Part shown: piece by piece, positions 19,670 to 31,890 of the stretch
Layout of the letters: every line of letters begins with the position of its first letter
Numbering within the stretch: position 1 is the first letter of the stretch
NCBI GenBank assembly: GCA_021795575.1
Contig: JAJYPH010000009.1
Span: forward strand, 1-40,683
Reading direction: 5' to 3'
DNA from: Bacillota bacterium
GTDB taxonomy: Bacteria > Bacillota > Sulfobacillia > Sulfobacillales > JAIMBI01
Length of the DNA: 40,683 nucleotides
The notes under the pieces: model-generated
Databases searched by the model: none
What the model was told of the DNA's origin: nothing
The model's input: the letters and a program-made list of their open reading frames with translations, nothing else
Translations under genes and position numbers: made by a program

Positions 19670-20589
19670 GTCCCGCACCAGCCGTGCAAACCCACTGCGT
19701 ACACGGTCGTTGCCCTGCACCTGGCTGGCCATCGCCTGGTAGTGGTCCAAGCCCTCAAGCACTGTCTCGATGAAATCCTGGTCAAAGGACCCGAGGCTGA
19801 ACTGCTCCTTCGTGTTGTGGCGCGCCTGTTCCCCCAGATGGTCCCTTTCGAGGAGCTTGCCGGCCACATGGTCCAGATATGCGATTGCGTCGGCATCCGT
19901 GAGTTCGCCGTCGAAGAGGTTGTTTATGGCCTGGATCAGTTCACTGAGTGCTACAAGCTTTTCATCCCGCACCTTGGCGCCTCCGACGCTCGTCACCGGG
20001 CGCACCGCGGTGGCGGCACTCCCGCGTTGGAGATCCCGCATCCCCTGGTCGCTCAGGCGATAATGGGTCAACTGGGCCCCCGAGAGATCAATCGCTTGGT
20101 GAAGATTCTCGTCTCTCAAGAGGGCCGCCAGCGCCTTGGAGAAGTGATAGCGCTCCTCCAAGTCGGTGTCGCCGTGGTCGAAGATCTGCGCCAAGAACTC
20201 GTACGCCCGCGTAAAGCTGCCCACGTCCTTGCGAAACAGGTCCAGCACCTCCAGCGACTGGGGTCCGACGCCTGCTCGGCGGCTTGGTACCGGACGCAGA
20301 ATCGGTCCACCGCCGGGGCCATGATCCGCTGGAGATCGGCCTGCCGGTCGTGCGGATTGAACAGGGCGTGAGCAAACGCCGTCACCTCACTCAGCAGGTA
20401 GATGCCCGTCCGGTCGAGCTTCGTTTGCAGGTCGTGGAGAACAGTCGGATCGGAGGCCCCCTGGAGTTGGGTGGCACCGTAGTAGGGCGCGAAGGCGGCC
20501 GTGATCCGAACGTGGTGTCCTTGCCCGGGGCCGTGCGATTCAACCGCGACAGTGTCTGCACTGCCTTTTGCAGGCCGTTCACTCGCTAA
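19658..20589 (-). pseudogene. hsdR: Type I restriction endonuclease R subunit (HsdR), C-terminal remnant with frameshifts
   Basis: Fragments in successive frames: KAVQTLSRLNRTAPGKDTTF, then TAFAHALFNPHDRQADLQRIMAPAVDRFCVRYQ, then DEKLVALSELIQAINNLFDGELTDADAIAYLDHVAGKLLERDHLGEQARHNTKEQFSLGSFDQDFIETVLEGLDHYQAMA. Confidence 0.7.
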
Positions 20590-20606
20590 GTGGCGATTGC
20601 GAGTCG

Positions 20607-21092
20607 TCAGTAATTACTGATGCCCTCCGGCAAGATTAATGGCCACTGTCCATGGTAGCCCACCATCGCGCGCACCTCGCCCTTGCTCGCCGACAACTTA
20701 CGGTAAGTTACCCCCTGTAAGGCGACTGTCACGATATAGTGCTGCGGGAGTCGGGCAACCGTGAATGTATCCGACACCTCGCCTCTGCGTGCATCGTAGC
20801 GCCACCGTGGCGAGCCAAACGCCGCAGCCTGCATAGCCGTGGACCGACGCTCTACGACCGTCCATTGGGGCGTCGTAATAGTAGCCACGTCCGGATGGCA
20901 GGGTTGGCGGCACGGAGAGAGCGTCGTGCGGTGCCAAGCGGGGGCCTGGGGGACATAGAAGGACAGGAAACCGCCGGGTGGGGCCCGAACCAGGGTCCAG
21001 GCAGGCGCGCCCCCACACCCCGCAAGGGTCAACAGGCCCCCTGCGAGCAACGCGCAGAAGGCGTTGACGCTCTTGCTCTTAAGGCGTAACAA
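20607..21092 (-). CDS. Putative lipoprotein
   Basis: LRLKSKSVNAFCALLAGGLLTLAGCGGAPAW lipobox (LTLAGC) then a polar domain; TTG start proposed. Confidence 0.55.
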   Translation of the reverse strand: MLRLKSKSVNAFCALLAGGLLTLAGCGGAPAWTLVRAPPGGFLSFYVPQAPAWHRTTLSPCRQPCHPDVATITTPQWTVVERRSTAMQAAAFGSPRWRYDARRGEVSDTFTVARLPQHYIVTVALQGVTYRKLSASKGEVRAMVGYHGQWPLILPEGISNY

Positions 21093-21488
21093 TACAAGCT
21101 CCCTGATCTGTGTCTCCCGGATGCGTAAAAGTGATTGGGTTCGACGACCCTCCATTCGTGATGGCCCCCACGTTATCCAGAAATTGCCCGCTGTCGTCTT
21201 GGAGAAGGGTAAATAAGTGCGCCCAATTCCCCATATACTTTGATACCGTGCTGGTTCTCGTACCGGCGTCAGCCTCGGCATTGTTAATAGTTGCTGTTCC
21301 GAAATTGGCAGGCGAGCAAGGGGTTAAATGTCAGTGGCGTCACGTTGGGAGGAGGCCCGGCTCCTATCGAAACCAACGAAATCGACACTCCGGCGACCAC
21401 CGCCAGCTACGGACGTGGCATCTTCACAATAGCACCTCGGGTGGAATCATATGCCTTCGACGGCTCCGAGTCAAGGGCATAACCGGCT

Positions 21489-21835
21489 CTATGTCAAACC
21501 CTGTGGGATCTGGATCGGTGGACGGAAGCGAGCAACATCTTCCGGCGATAGCGATCGCGGTGGCGGAACCCATAGCTCGGGCGCTTCTGGCTCTTGATCT
21601 GGGTGTAGCCGCCCTCGACGGACCCGTGGGTGAACGGCTGGGCCCGTGGCCAGCGCACCAACAGCGCGGGCCGCCATCTGCGGAGCGTCTGGGCCTATTG
21701 GTAGCCTTCGGCGTCGTGCCGCCTCGGCGTTGATGAGCCAGCGGTTCAGGTGCGCGGTCGCCGCCGTTCCGGCCGGCGCCTGGATGAGCCTCCGCCGGTC
21801 TTCTTTCAAGCGGTGGAATGGGCCCTACGCCGGAT
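21489..21835 (-). pseudogene. ISL3-like transposase C-terminal remnant
   Basis: In one minus frame: FTHGSVEGGYTQIKSQKRPSYGFRHRDRYRRKMLLAS, resembling the ISL3 C-terminal K-x-x-x-R-x-x-YGFRN motif; frames are broken. Confidence 0.5.
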
Positions 21836-21922
21836 AGGTAGTTTGAATCGGTGCGAGCGCCTCCGGCTGCGGGGGCCAGCCGCGCGCTGGGGATGCACCG
21901 GGCGGTGCCTCGAAACGAGGCT

Positions 21923-22856
21923 TCATCCATGGACCGCACCACGTCCCCGGGGAGATCCCACCCCGGACCGTCCGCGAGCGCCCCCACGCGGTCCACCCAG
22001 CGACGCCAGCGCCCGACGCCCACGCCCAGCCCGGTGGCGACTCCGCGGAAGCTCCAGGCGCTGCCACGCCGCCAGGTAGATGGGGCGCAGCGCCGCGGTG
22101 AGAGCCGCGTAGTCCTTCCGGGCGGCATACGGGATTGAGTTCCGGATCTGGTGGACAATGCATTTGTGCACGTCGGCTTTCGGGAAGACGGTCGCAATCG
22201 CCTCTCTGAAGCCGGTGAAGTGGTCCACCGCCACCACCAGGACGTCCTGGTAGCCGTCGAGGTCAATGCCCACCACCATGTAGGCGGCTTTGGCGACCAC
22301 CCGGCCGTCCTTGCGGACCTTCTAGTGGATGGCGTCCAGGAACACCACGGGGTAGCAGGCGGCCAGCGGCCGCTGCTGCCACTCCGTGATGCGGGGCAAC
22401 AGCTTGTCCGTGATGTTCGAGACCAGGGCCGGCGAGATCTCCACGCCGTAGAGGTCGGCCAGCTGGGCCTGAATGTCCCGGGTCGGTCCCCCGCGCATAC
22501 CGGGGTCCTCCATGCCCACCATCGTGGTCTGGTGGGGCGGCACCACGACGGGCGTGAAGCGCCCGTCGCGGTCGCGGGGGATCTCGAGCGGCACCTCCCC
22601 GTATTCCGTGGGGACCTGCTTGGGGGTACCGGCCGTTGCGCCGGTTCGGGGTGGGTTTGGGGCCGGCCTGGTGCTTGGGATAGCCCAGGTGCGTCTCCAG
22701 CTCGCCGTCTAACAGCGCCTGCAGCGTCTCGGCCAAGAGTCCTTTCAAGGCCCGCTGGACGTCTTCGGGGGACCGGAAGTCATGGGTCGCGATGAAGTCG
22801 CGCATTTGCTCGGGCGTCAACATGCTCATGGGCAGCCTCCTTACGGCAAACTCCAA
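21923..22856 (-). pseudogene. IS256-family transposase, frameshifted, nonsense-interrupted and internally deleted
   Basis: MLTPEQMRDFIATHDFRSPEDVQRALKGLLAETLQALLDGELETHLGYPKH then, in other frames, IQAQLADLYGVEISPALVSNITDKLLPRITEWQQRPLAACYPVVFLDAIH(stop)...VAKAAYMVVGIDLDGYQDVL(deletion)AVDHFTGFREAIATVFPKADVHKCIVHQIRNSIPYAARKDYAALTAALRPIY. Confidence 0.88.
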
Positions 22857-23015
22857 TATATGGGACCACGGAGTTTACACAACCCGTGCTGCACTCCCTC
22901 ACGATCCCGAGCCTCGCCGATTTGTGGGTTGACCCATCTTGCCTCCTCGCTTTAGAATCTGTCTCAGGTAGGAGACGATATGCTTTGCTGCTTTGACCGC
23001 ATGGCCGTCCGCTAG

Positions 23016-25241
<2,226 letters not shown>

Positions 25242-25265
25242 CCTCGTAGGCTCCGCTTCGCTCAT

Positions 25266-25291
25266 GCCGGTCCGCCAAGTGGCGGGCCGGC
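25266..25291 (+). terminator. Hairpin downstream of katG, possible terminator
   Basis: GCCGGTCCGCC-aagt-GGCGGGCCGGC (one G:T pair); no strong T tract. Confidence 0.45.
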
Positions 25292-25628
25292 TTGCACGTG
25301 GTACGCGCCTGTTGCTCCCCTCAATGCCGCCCCTTGCCTAGTCTCGGGGCGGCGTCGAGCGGCACCGCGGCGGCCAGGACACCAAGAACAGCGCCATGCC
25401 GACGCGGTGCTCACGCCACCGAAAGACCGCCCGGAGACGAGGGGTCACGGAATCCGGACCCGGCCACCCGGGGACTCAGGCATCTCCAGAACATGGCGAT
25501 ATGTGGCGCGCACGCGCAGCGGGTGATTACCTCCTGGTTGAAACGTTGCTGGATGCTTGGGTCCGGTGGATTCTGCGCGACGGCGAGCGACCCCGTCGCT
25601 CGTTTTCGGCCATGCTACACTCGACGGG

Positions 25629-26456
25629 ATGACAAACGCGAGTCCGCGTCGATCCCGTGCCGCGCCGCCGCATGCCGTGTGGCGCTTGTACCTGTCGGAA
25701 TGTGTCGGCACGCTGCTGCTGGTCGCCGTCGGTTGCTCCTTTGTGGTGTTCGACTTTGCCAAAGGCAGCCCCATGGTGCACGCGGTCCCCAGCGCGGCGG
25801 CGCGCCGGGCGCTGACGGGGTTTCTCTTTGGGGCCACCGGGGGCTCCATTGCCCTGTCACCCGTCGGCCGGGTTAGCGGTGCCCACATCAACCCGGTGGT
25901 CTCGCTCGCGTTTTGGCGCCGCGGCAAGCTGGCCCTGGGTGTGACGGTCGGGTACGTGACCGCGCAGTTGCTGGGCGCCATCTTGGGCGCCCTGCCGCTC
26001 CTGCTGTGGGGGCCGTGGGCGGCCAGCGTACATTTGGCCGCGACGGCACCGGGTCCAGCGGGCCCCCTGGTGGCGGTCCTGGGCGAGGTGGGCGCCACCA
26101 CCTGCTTGGTGGTGGGCTTGTTCGTGTTTCTGGGCCACCGACGCCTGCGTCGGTTCACGCCCGGCCTCTTTGCGCCGCTTTACGCGCTAATGGTGTGGCT
26201 CGAGGCGCCCCTGTCCGGCACCAGCACCAACCCGGCCCGCAGTCTGGGCCCGGCACTGGTGGGTCACGTGTGGACGGGCTGGTGGGTCGACTGGATCGGC
26301 CCCCTGGCCGGCCTCGCCGTCGGTTTGGCCATTCTCCAGCTTCCACAGCTGGCGCGCCTCGAGGAAGAAGTGGCCAAGCTTTACCATTTTCACTGGGACC
26401 CGCACGGCATCCTGCACGGCACACGCCCTCCCACGTCGCGATCCTTGCCCGACTGA
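25629..26456 (+). CDS. MIP/aquaporin family channel
   Basis: RVSGAHINPVVSLAFW...LSGTSTNPARSLGPALVGHVW; two half-helix motifs, six hydrophobic segments. Confidence 0.9.
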   Translation: MTNASPRRSRAAPPHAVWRLYLSECVGTLLLVAVGCSFVVFDFAKGSPMVHAVPSAAARRALTGFLFGATGGSIALSPVGRVSGAHINPVVSLAFWRRGKLALGVTVGYVTAQLLGAILGALPLLLWGPWAASVHLAATAPGPAGPLVAVLGEVGATTCLVVGLFVFLGHRRLRRFTPGLFAPLYALMVWLEAPLSGTSTNPARSLGPALVGHVWTGWWVDWIGPLAGLAVGLAILQLPQLARLEEEVAKLYHFHWDPHGILHGTRPPTSRSLPD

Positions 26457-26549
26457 TCACCAGACCCGACCCGTGTGCTGAACTGGCGCACTTGGGGTAT
26501 CATGAACCAAACTAGTTGACCCGGTTAACGATCGGCGAGGTGGAGCGAA

Positions 26550-27785
26550 GTGACCCAAAATCTGAAGTGGCTGTATTGGGGTAGAGGCCTGCGCAGTTTT
26601 TCCACCGCGTTTCTGACGGTGGCTTTTCCGCTGTATCTCGCGGTGTCGGGCTACAGCGCCGCACGCTTGGGGCTGGTGCTCGGGGTGGCCGGCGGGGTGA
26701 CGCTGGTGCTGGTGGCCACGGTGGGCATCATCGGAGACAAATATGGCCGCCGGCGCGTCATCATGGGCCTGGCGGCGCTGGCGGCCATTGGCGGCGCAGT
26801 GCTGACGCGGTCGGTAGCCTTTTGGCCGGTGGTGTTGGCCAGCGGGCTGGGTGGCGTCGGTAAAGGCGGCGGGGCGGGCAGTGGAGGATCCTGGGGCCCG
26901 GTATTTCCGGCTGAGCAGCCGCTGGTGGCGGGCGCTGCGCGCGACGACAACCGAACCCGGGCGTTTGGAACGATCTCGTTCGTGGGGGTCATGGCCGGCG
27001 CCGCAGGGTCGCTGGTGGCCGCGGTACCGGAGATCCTGCACAGCCATGGCTGGACGTGGGCGGCCAGCTACCAGTTGCTGTTTGCCGCGTCGGTGGTGGT
27101 TTCGCTGGCCATGGTGGCGGTCACCATCCCGCTGCGGGAAAACCCGCCCTCGCAAACTCCCGCCACGGCCGCCGATGCGCCACCCATCTCGTTTAAGCAG
27201 CTCCTGGGGCGGCTCGGATTCACGAATGCGTTAAACGGTTTGGGATTCGGGTTTTTGGGCCCACTGCTGACGTACTGGTTCTACCGCCGCTACGGCGTCG
27301 GCCCCGCCGAGTTGGGCGTCTTGTACACCGTCGTCAACCTGGCGTCGGCCCTGCCGTATCTCTGGTCGTCCAATCTGACCGCGCACTGGGGCGCCGTGAA
27401 GACGGTGACCTATACGCGGGCCATTGGTCTCTTGGTACTGCTGTCGATGGCCATCTGCCCGACGTTCGTGCTGGCCGGGATCGCCTATATGCTGCGCATG
27501 ATTTTCAACTCGCTCGGCATGCCCGCCCGGCAGTCGTTTGTGATGGGCGTGAGCGACGACCGGTATCGCAGCCGGGTGTCGGCCTTCAGCTCGCTGCCGT
27601 CCCAAGTCACCGCGATGGTGAGTCCGGTGGTGGCCGGCGCGATGATGGAGGCGGTCTTGGACATTCCCATCTTCGGTGCCACGCTGTTTATGGGCATGAA
27701 CCTGGTCGCGTATTACTGGCTGTTCCACGATGTGCGCCCCCCAGAAGAGCGATCGCCAGCCCGCGTGGCCGGCGGGTCCACCTGA
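26550..27785 (+). CDS. MFS transporter
   Basis: 12 hydrophobic segments; IIGDKYGRRRVIMGLAALAAIGG between TM2 and TM3. Confidence 0.9.
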   Translation: MTQNLKWLYWGRGLRSFSTAFLTVAFPLYLAVSGYSAARLGLVLGVAGGVTLVLVATVGIIGDKYGRRRVIMGLAALAAIGGAVLTRSVAFWPVVLASGLGGVGKGGGAGSGGSWGPVFPAEQPLVAGAARDDNRTRAFGTISFVGVMAGAAGSLVAAVPEILHSHGWTWAASYQLLFAASVVVSLAMVAVTIPLRENPPSQTPATAADAPPISFKQLLGRLGFTNALNGLGFGFLGPLLTYWFYRRYGVGPAELGVLYTVVNLASALPYLWSSNLTAHWGAVKTVTYTRAIGLLVLLSMAICPTFVLAGIAYMLRMIFNSLGMPARQSFVMGVSDDRYRSRVSAFSSLPSQVTAMVSPVVAGAMMEAVLDIPIFGATLFMGMNLVAYYWLFHDVRPPEERSPARVAGGST

Positions 27786-27909
27786 CGCCGCTGCCAACAA
27801 CGGCAACAACGTCCCCAGGCGAGCCTTACCCGATGGTCGGAGGATTCCGTATGATGGGCCCGCCGCCGAACATACCGCAGCCAGTCATGGCAACTCAAGG
27901 AGGTTCCTG

Positions 27910-30036
27910 ATGGACAAGCGACCCCTCACCGTAGAAGACGTGCAACGTTTCGAGCTCGCCGCCTCGCCCCGGCTCTCACCCGACGGCACGCGCGTCATCT
28001 ACGAGCGCACGGTGGCCGACCTAGAAGACAACGGGTACCGCACGCACCTGTGGATCGTCCCCGTGGACGGCAGCGCGCCGCCCCGCGCGCTGACCGCGAG
28101 CGGCAAGCGCAATGCCGGCGCCGCCTGGTCCCCGGACGGCGCAACCCTCGCGTTTGTGTCCAATCGCAGCCATGGGTCGCAGGCGTGGCTCCTGCCGCTG
28201 GACGGTGGCGAGGCCACCCGGCTCACCCACCTCCGTCGCGGGATCTCGTCGCTGGTGTGGGCGCCTGACGGCCGTACGCTCTTCGGGCTGGTGCCTACGC
28301 CGTACGACGGCACCATTGAATTGTTCGATGCCGACGTGTCCGAGAAAGAGGCCCAAAAGCAGTTCGAGAAAGAAGACAAAGAGTGGGCCGAGGGAGCCAA
28401 GCGCTTTGACCGGCTGCACTACAAGATGAATGGCATTGGGCTTCGTCCCCACCGCGTCCCCCAGCTGGTGGCCGTGGACGTGAGCACCGGCGCCGCGCGC
28501 CAGCTGACCCGGGGCGACATGGGCGTGAGCGGGCCCACTCTCTCCCCGGATGGCCAGACGATCGCCGTGATTTCCAACCGCCATCCCCTCCGGGAGACCG
28601 AGCAGCAGGAGCACCAGCACGTCTACCTAATCCCGGCCACGGGGGGCGAGCTCACCCTGTTGACCGACAAAGTGTCGGCTCGCGACGTGGCGTGGGCGCC
28701 GGATGGCCAGCACCTGGCCGTGGTGGGCGTCGGCGAGGAGATGTACCGGTATCGGTCGGCCACCCAGGCCAAGCTGTTTCTGGTGACGCCGGACGGATCC
28801 GACGTCGAAGATCTCACAGCGTCGTTCCCGGACTCGCTGTCGAACGCCTGCGGATCCGACGTTCATGCGGCCGGCGAGGGTCCGGGCGCCATCTGGGCGC
28901 GGGACGGGCGCGCCATCCTGGCCATTTCGGGTCGCGAAGGGCGGTCCGAAGTGGTCCGCCTCCCCGTGGCCCACGGTCAGCTCGCTGGCGCCATCACGGT
29001 GGTGATGGGCGGCGACCGCAACGTCTTTGCCTTTGACACCCGTGACGGCGAGCACCTAGTCGCCATCTACGGAACCCCCACCGACCCGTCGCGCGTCGTC
29101 GCCGTGCACGCGGCGGGTCCAGGCCGTCCGCGGACCGCCCGCCCCCTCACCGAGCCCATCCCAGATAGCCCCGTGGCGCCGTTCCCGGCCGAGGAGACGC
29201 GGCTCGACCACGACAATCGGTGGCTCGCCGAGGTGGACCTGGTGGAACCCGAAGTATTCACGTATACGTCGGCCGACGACTGGAGTGCCCAAGGCTGGGT
29301 CATCCGGCCGGCGGGAGCGGAAGCAGGCAAAAAGTACCCGGTCATCCTGGAGATTCACGGCGGGCCGCAGACCAACTACGGACACATGATGTTTCACGAG
29401 ATGCAGTGGCTGGCCGCGCAGGGCTACGCGGTCGTGTACACGAACCCGCGCGGCAGCACCAGCTACGGCCAGGAATTTGGGAATGCCGTCCGGCGGCACT
29501 ATGGGGAGAACGATGCGGCGGACGTCTTGAATGGGCTGGACGCGGCGTTGGCCCGGTTTGACTGCCTGGACGCCGAGCAGGTGGCGGTGACCGGCGGCAG
29601 CTATGGCGGCTTCATGACCAATTGGCTGGTCGGCCACACCCACCGGTTTTTCGCGGCCGTGTCCCAGCGGTCGATTTCCAACTGGCTGTCGTTCTATGGC
29701 GCGTCGGACATTGGGTCCACGTTCGTGGAACATCAGCTGGGGGTGGCGCTGTATGACACGCCGGAGGACCGCGAGACGCTGTGGCGCATGTCCCCGTTGG
29801 CCTACGCGGCCAACGTCACCACGCCCCTGCTGCTGGTCCACTCGGAAGAAGACTTGCGCTGCCCCATGGAGCAAGCCGAGCAATTTTACACGGTCATCAA
29901 GCGGCACGGCGGCGAGGTAGCCCTGTTCCGCGTCCCGCAGGCCAACCATGATCTGTCGCGCAACGGCAAGCCCAAGCTGCGCCTCGCGCGGCTGGCCGCC
30001 CTCCACGATTGGATCGAGGGCCACCGACCCCAGTAA
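27910..30036 (+). CDS. S9 family peptidase (acylaminoacyl-peptidase/dipeptidyl aminopeptidase type)
   Basis: TolB/WD-like propeller repeats (LSPDGTRVIYER, WSPDGATLAFVSNRS, WAPDGQHLAVVG), then GGPQTNYGHMMFHEMQWLAAQGYAVVYTNPRGSTSYGQEF, GGSYGGFMTNW, HSEEDLRCP, QANHDLS. Confidence 0.95.
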   Translation: MDKRPLTVEDVQRFELAASPRLSPDGTRVIYERTVADLEDNGYRTHLWIVPVDGSAPPRALTASGKRNAGAAWSPDGATLAFVSNRSHGSQAWLLPLDGGEATRLTHLRRGISSLVWAPDGRTLFGLVPTPYDGTIELFDADVSEKEAQKQFEKEDKEWAEGAKRFDRLHYKMNGIGLRPHRVPQLVAVDVSTGAARQLTRGDMGVSGPTLSPDGQTIAVISNRHPLRETEQQEHQHVYLIPATGGELTLLTDKVSARDVAWAPDGQHLAVVGVGEEMYRYRSATQAKLFLVTPDGSDVEDLTASFPDSLSNACGSDVHAAGEGPGAIWARDGRAILAISGREGRSEVVRLPVAHGQLAGAITVVMGGDRNVFAFDTRDGEHLVAIYGTPTDPSRVVAVHAAGPGRPRTARPLTEPIPDSPVAPFPAEETRLDHDNRWLAEVDLVEPEVFTYTSADDWSAQGWVIRPAGAEAGKKYPVILEIHGGPQTNYGHMMFHEMQWLAAQGYAVVYTNPRGSTSYGQEFGNAVRRHYGENDAADVLNGLDAALARFDCLDAEQVAVTGGSYGGFMTNWLVGHTHRFFAAVSQRSISNWLSFYGASDIGSTFVEHQLGVALYDTPEDRETLWRMSPLAYAANVTTPLLLVHSEEDLRCPMEQAEQFYTVIKRHGGEVALFRVPQANHDLSRNGKPKLRLARLAALHDWIEGHRPQ

Positions 30037-30047
30037 CGCTCCCCACG

Positions 30048-30085
30048 AAGGCCGCGAATCCGTCGCTGCGGGTTCGCGGCCTTTT
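30048..30085 (+). terminator. Rho-independent terminator
   Basis: AAGGCCGCGAATCC...GGGTTCGCGGCCTTTT. Confidence 0.85.
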
Positions 30086-30178
30086 GCACGGGCGCCGCGG
30101 TCCGTCCGGGTGGTTGGTGGCTCCCATCGCGGCGGGCGCGTCCCCCCGCCAGCGTTCTCGCCGCGATCCCGTCCGCGC

Positions 30179-30217
30179 TTTACAAAATCTTAACGGGCGG
30201 ATCTCCAAAGCCTAACG
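30179..30217 (+). promoter_or_regulatory. Candidate Pho box upstream of MFS transporter 1
   Basis: TTTACA (30179), TTAACG (30190), CTAACG (30212) on an 11-bp register. Confidence 0.5.
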
Positions 30218-30309
30218 CGCCACCCTGACAATGAAAGTGTGTTATCCAGACGACGGGCGTTGGGCACTATGACCCAGGGGGCGTTCGATACACAAAGGAG
30301 GCGTCCACG

Positions 30310-31737
30310 ATGGCGGGCGGGGGACCAACAGGCACGGTGCGGGATCGAATTTTGAGCCCACTGGAAGAAGCGGGGTTGCAGGGCTTCCATTTTCGCACCT
30401 GGCTGACCGCTGGCATGGGATTTTTTACCGACGCGTATGACTTGTTCATTATTGGGGTGGTTACCACCCTGCTCACCCCGATTTGGCATCTCACCACCGT
30501 GGACTTAATGCTTCTCAACAGCTCGGCGCTGTTTGCGGCCGTTCTGGGCGCGTTGGTTTTCGGCCGTCTCATGGATCGGATCGGTCGCAAAACCGTGTAT
30601 GGCATTGAAGCCGCGTTGCTGGCCCTGGGCGCCCTGGCGTCGGCCTTTTCCGTCAGTTTTTGGATGCTGTTTGCTTTGCGCTTTGTCGTCGGTCTCGGCG
30701 TCGGGGGCGATTATCCGATGAGCGGCGTCTTTATGAGCGAATACTCCAACCGAAAGCGCCGCGGGTTCCTGGTGAACTCGGTTTTCGCCATGCAGGGCTT
30801 TGGCTTGCTGGTGGGCCCGCTGGTCGCCATCATCTTGCTGCACACGGGCGTGGCACCGGCGTTGGCCTGGCGCATCATGTTGGGACTGGGTGCGGTCCCC
30901 GCGGCTATAGTCATCTACCTTCGGCGCAAGGTGGCCGAGACGCCTCACTTCACGCTGGGTGTGAAAGGCGACGTGGCCGGGACCGCCCGCACCATCCACC
31001 AGTTGACGGGAACCTCGGTCGCGTCCACCGGTACGGTGGCCCCGCTCGATTCCCGAGCGTCCATGTTGTTCAAGAACCGCACGCTGTTGCTGACGCTGAT
31101 CGGCACCGCGTTTTCCTGGATGTTTCTCGACATGGCGTTTTACGGCAACAGCGTATCGTCAGGGCTGGTGCTGACGGCGCTCCAGCCGGCCGGCACCTTG
31201 CTGTCTCACACGACGACGTCTTTTTGGATTTTCCTCATCGCGGCCGCCCCGGGATATTGGGTGTCGGCGCTGTTGGTGGACAAACTGGGGCGCCGATTCA
31301 TTCAGGTCATGGGCTTCATCGTCATGGCGTTGGCTTACGGAGCGCTATGGCTGATCCCGGGGATTCAGGGCGTGCCACTGGACTTCCTGCTGGTGTACGC
31401 GGTCAGCTACTTTTTCATCGAGTTTGGTCCCAACAGCACCACGTTCGTGTATCCGTCGGAGGTGTTTCCGGTCACCGTGCGGGGAATGGGTTTTGGGATC
31501 TCCGCGTCCACCGGCAAATTTGGCGCGGCGGTCGCCGCATTCCTGTTCCCCCTGTTGCTCCTGAATTTGAAGCTGCCGGGAACGATGGGCATCTTGGCAG
31601 TGATTTCGGCGCTGGGCGCTGTATTGACCTTGCTCGTGCTGCGCGAACCCAAAGGGCTCACCCTGCGCGACGCCTCGCACGAAGAGCTCATGGAAGTGGC
31701 CGACCCGGGCGGCCCGTCCGCTGCCAGTGCCGAGTAA
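30310..31737 (+). CDS. MFS transporter, PHS-like (phosphate) family, copy 1
   Basis: FHFRTWLTAGMGFFTDAYDLFIIGVVTTLLTPIW...GRLMDRIGRKTVYGIEAA...GLGVGGDYPMSGVFMSEYSNRKRRG. Confidence 0.9.
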   Translation: MAGGGPTGTVRDRILSPLEEAGLQGFHFRTWLTAGMGFFTDAYDLFIIGVVTTLLTPIWHLTTVDLMLLNSSALFAAVLGALVFGRLMDRIGRKTVYGIEAALLALGALASAFSVSFWMLFALRFVVGLGVGGDYPMSGVFMSEYSNRKRRGFLVNSVFAMQGFGLLVGPLVAIILLHTGVAPALAWRIMLGLGAVPAAIVIYLRRKVAETPHFTLGVKGDVAGTARTIHQLTGTSVASTGTVAPLDSRASMLFKNRTLLLTLIGTAFSWMFLDMAFYGNSVSSGLVLTALQPAGTLLSHTTTSFWIFLIAAAPGYWVSALLVDKLGRRFIQVMGFIVMALAYGALWLIPGIQGVPLDFLLVYAVSYFFIEFGPNSTTFVYPSEVFPVTVRGMGFGISASTGKFGAAVAAFLFPLLLLNLKLPGTMGILAVISALGAVLTLLVLREPKGLTLRDASHEELMEVADPGGPSAASAE

Positions 31738-31769
31738 TCGACGTCTCAACCGTGCATGAAGTTCCAGTG

Positions 31770-31804
31770 CGCAGCACGCCCGCCCTATCGGCCGGCGTGC
31801 TGCG
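31770..31804 (+). terminator. Hairpin after MFS copy 1, possible terminator
   Basis: CGCAGCACGCC...GGCGTGCTGCG followed by CCCCTTTG. Confidence 0.5.
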
Positions 31805-31890
31805 CCCCTTTGCGCGGGGTGACGCCACCCCGCCTCGCCGTCCCCGACGGGAGGCGGGGTAGGGCTGGCGGCATCCCCGAGACCGGGGCC

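Noticed and set aside
26515-26529. GTTGACCCGGTTAAC imperfect 15-bp palindrome before the MFS gene as an operator
   Set aside because: Short and imperfect; no linked regulator, so it could occur by chance.
29056-30024. 322-aa minus-strand ORF opposite the S9 peptidase
   Set aside because: Antisense shadow; catalytic motifs lie on the plus strand.
30660-31862. 400-aa plus-strand ORF in an alternate frame of MFS copy 1
   Set aside because: Composition is R/G/H/A-rich without TM segments; the overlapping MFS frame has clear TM pattern.
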